From: UBA1479 sp048263775
Lineage (GTDB): Bacteria > Pseudomonadota > Alphaproteobacteria > Rhodospirillales > Casp-alpha2
Length of the DNA: 64,000 nt
Direction: 5' to 3'
NCBI GenBank assembly: GCA_048263775.1
Contig: JBLXDU010000006.1
Span: 186,001 to 250,000, forward strand
Shown here in pieces: positions 63,988 to 64,000 of the stretch (its first letter is position 1; each line of letters begins with the position of its first letter). The notes beneath the pieces were generated by a model, which had not been told where the DNA came from, searched no databases, and was given only the letters and a program-made list of their open reading frames with translations. The translations under genes were made by a program, and so were the position numbers.

Positions 63988-64000
63988 TGTCTGCCCAGGC
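63987..64000 (+). CDS. start of the next gene, probably pyruvate dehydrogenase E1 alpha
   Basis: ATG at 63987 overlaps the previous stop and reads MSAQ before the window ends. In many alphaproteobacteria eno and ftsB are followed by pdhA, so I infer that gene; four codons cannot confirm it. Confidence 0.35.

Overview
This window is GC-rich chromosomal DNA from an alphaproteobacterium, most likely of the Rhodospirillales type. The evidence is the gene order (nuo-birA-coaX-rnj-mce-DUF1467-proS-lolCD, then dnaE, rpsB-tsf-pyrH-frr-uppS-cdsA-dxr-rseP-bamA-skp-lpxD-fabZ-lpxA-lpxI-lpxB), the use of LpxI and type III pantothenate kinase, a short bacterial ProS, and an alphaproteobacterial LexA box (GTTC-N7-GTTC) upstream of lexA. 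No rRNA, tRNA, CRISPR array, insertion sequence or phage gene was recognised. Nearly all the DNA is housekeeping genes packed into long operons.

Layout. 1-10.5 kb: the 3' part of the respiratory complex I operon (nuoF partial through nuoN), with a possible 22-codon micro-ORF between nuoI and nuoJ. 10.5-14.5 kb: birA, coaX, rnj, methylmalonyl-CoA epimerase and a DUF1467 membrane protein. 14.5-15.0 kb: a 467-bp gap that holds a candidate structured RNA with its own terminator on the minus strand. 15.0-18.2 kb: proS, lolC/E, lolD. 18.2-24.2 kb: an accessory block that separates lolD from dnaE. It holds a heme-c/Vgb-like propeller protein, a PAS_5 protein, a RidA protein, an ECF41 sigma factor with its AhpD-like partner and a DoxX protein, and a cobalt-type nitrile hydratase operon (alpha, beta, activator). 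24.4-27.9 kb: dnaE. 28.0-42.4 kb: translation, isoprenoid, phospholipid, outer-membrane assembly and lipid A genes, all on the plus strand and many overlapping.

42.5-45.3 kb: gltA and gltX on the minus strand. 45.5-47.6 kb: comEC. 47.6-57.8 kb (minus strand): lexA, moeA, moaC, trpC, trpD, trpG, then trpE and a PpiD-like chaperone. A plus-strand divergent polysaccharide deacetylase gene sits between trpG and trpE. 57.9-64 kb (plus strand): tpiA, secG, pyrG, kdsA, eno, an FtsB-like protein, a possible ABM-fold protein and the first four codons of the next gene, probably pdhA.

How the genes work together. Complex I and citrate synthase point to aerobic respiration. The bamA/skp/lpx/rseP/lol/kdsA genes build and sort the outer membrane. 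The pyrH/pyrG, dxr/uppS/cdsA and trp genes supply nucleotides, lipids and tryptophan. The accessory block is the most unusual part: it combines an apparently self-regulating sigma factor whose promoter can be read directly, a nitrile-degrading enzyme, and a probable periplasmic c-type cytochrome/propeller fusion. No clearly undescribed multi-gene system is proven here. The best leads are the unidentified RNA near 14.65 kb, the accessory block as a unit, and the hairpins in the tsf-pyrH gap.
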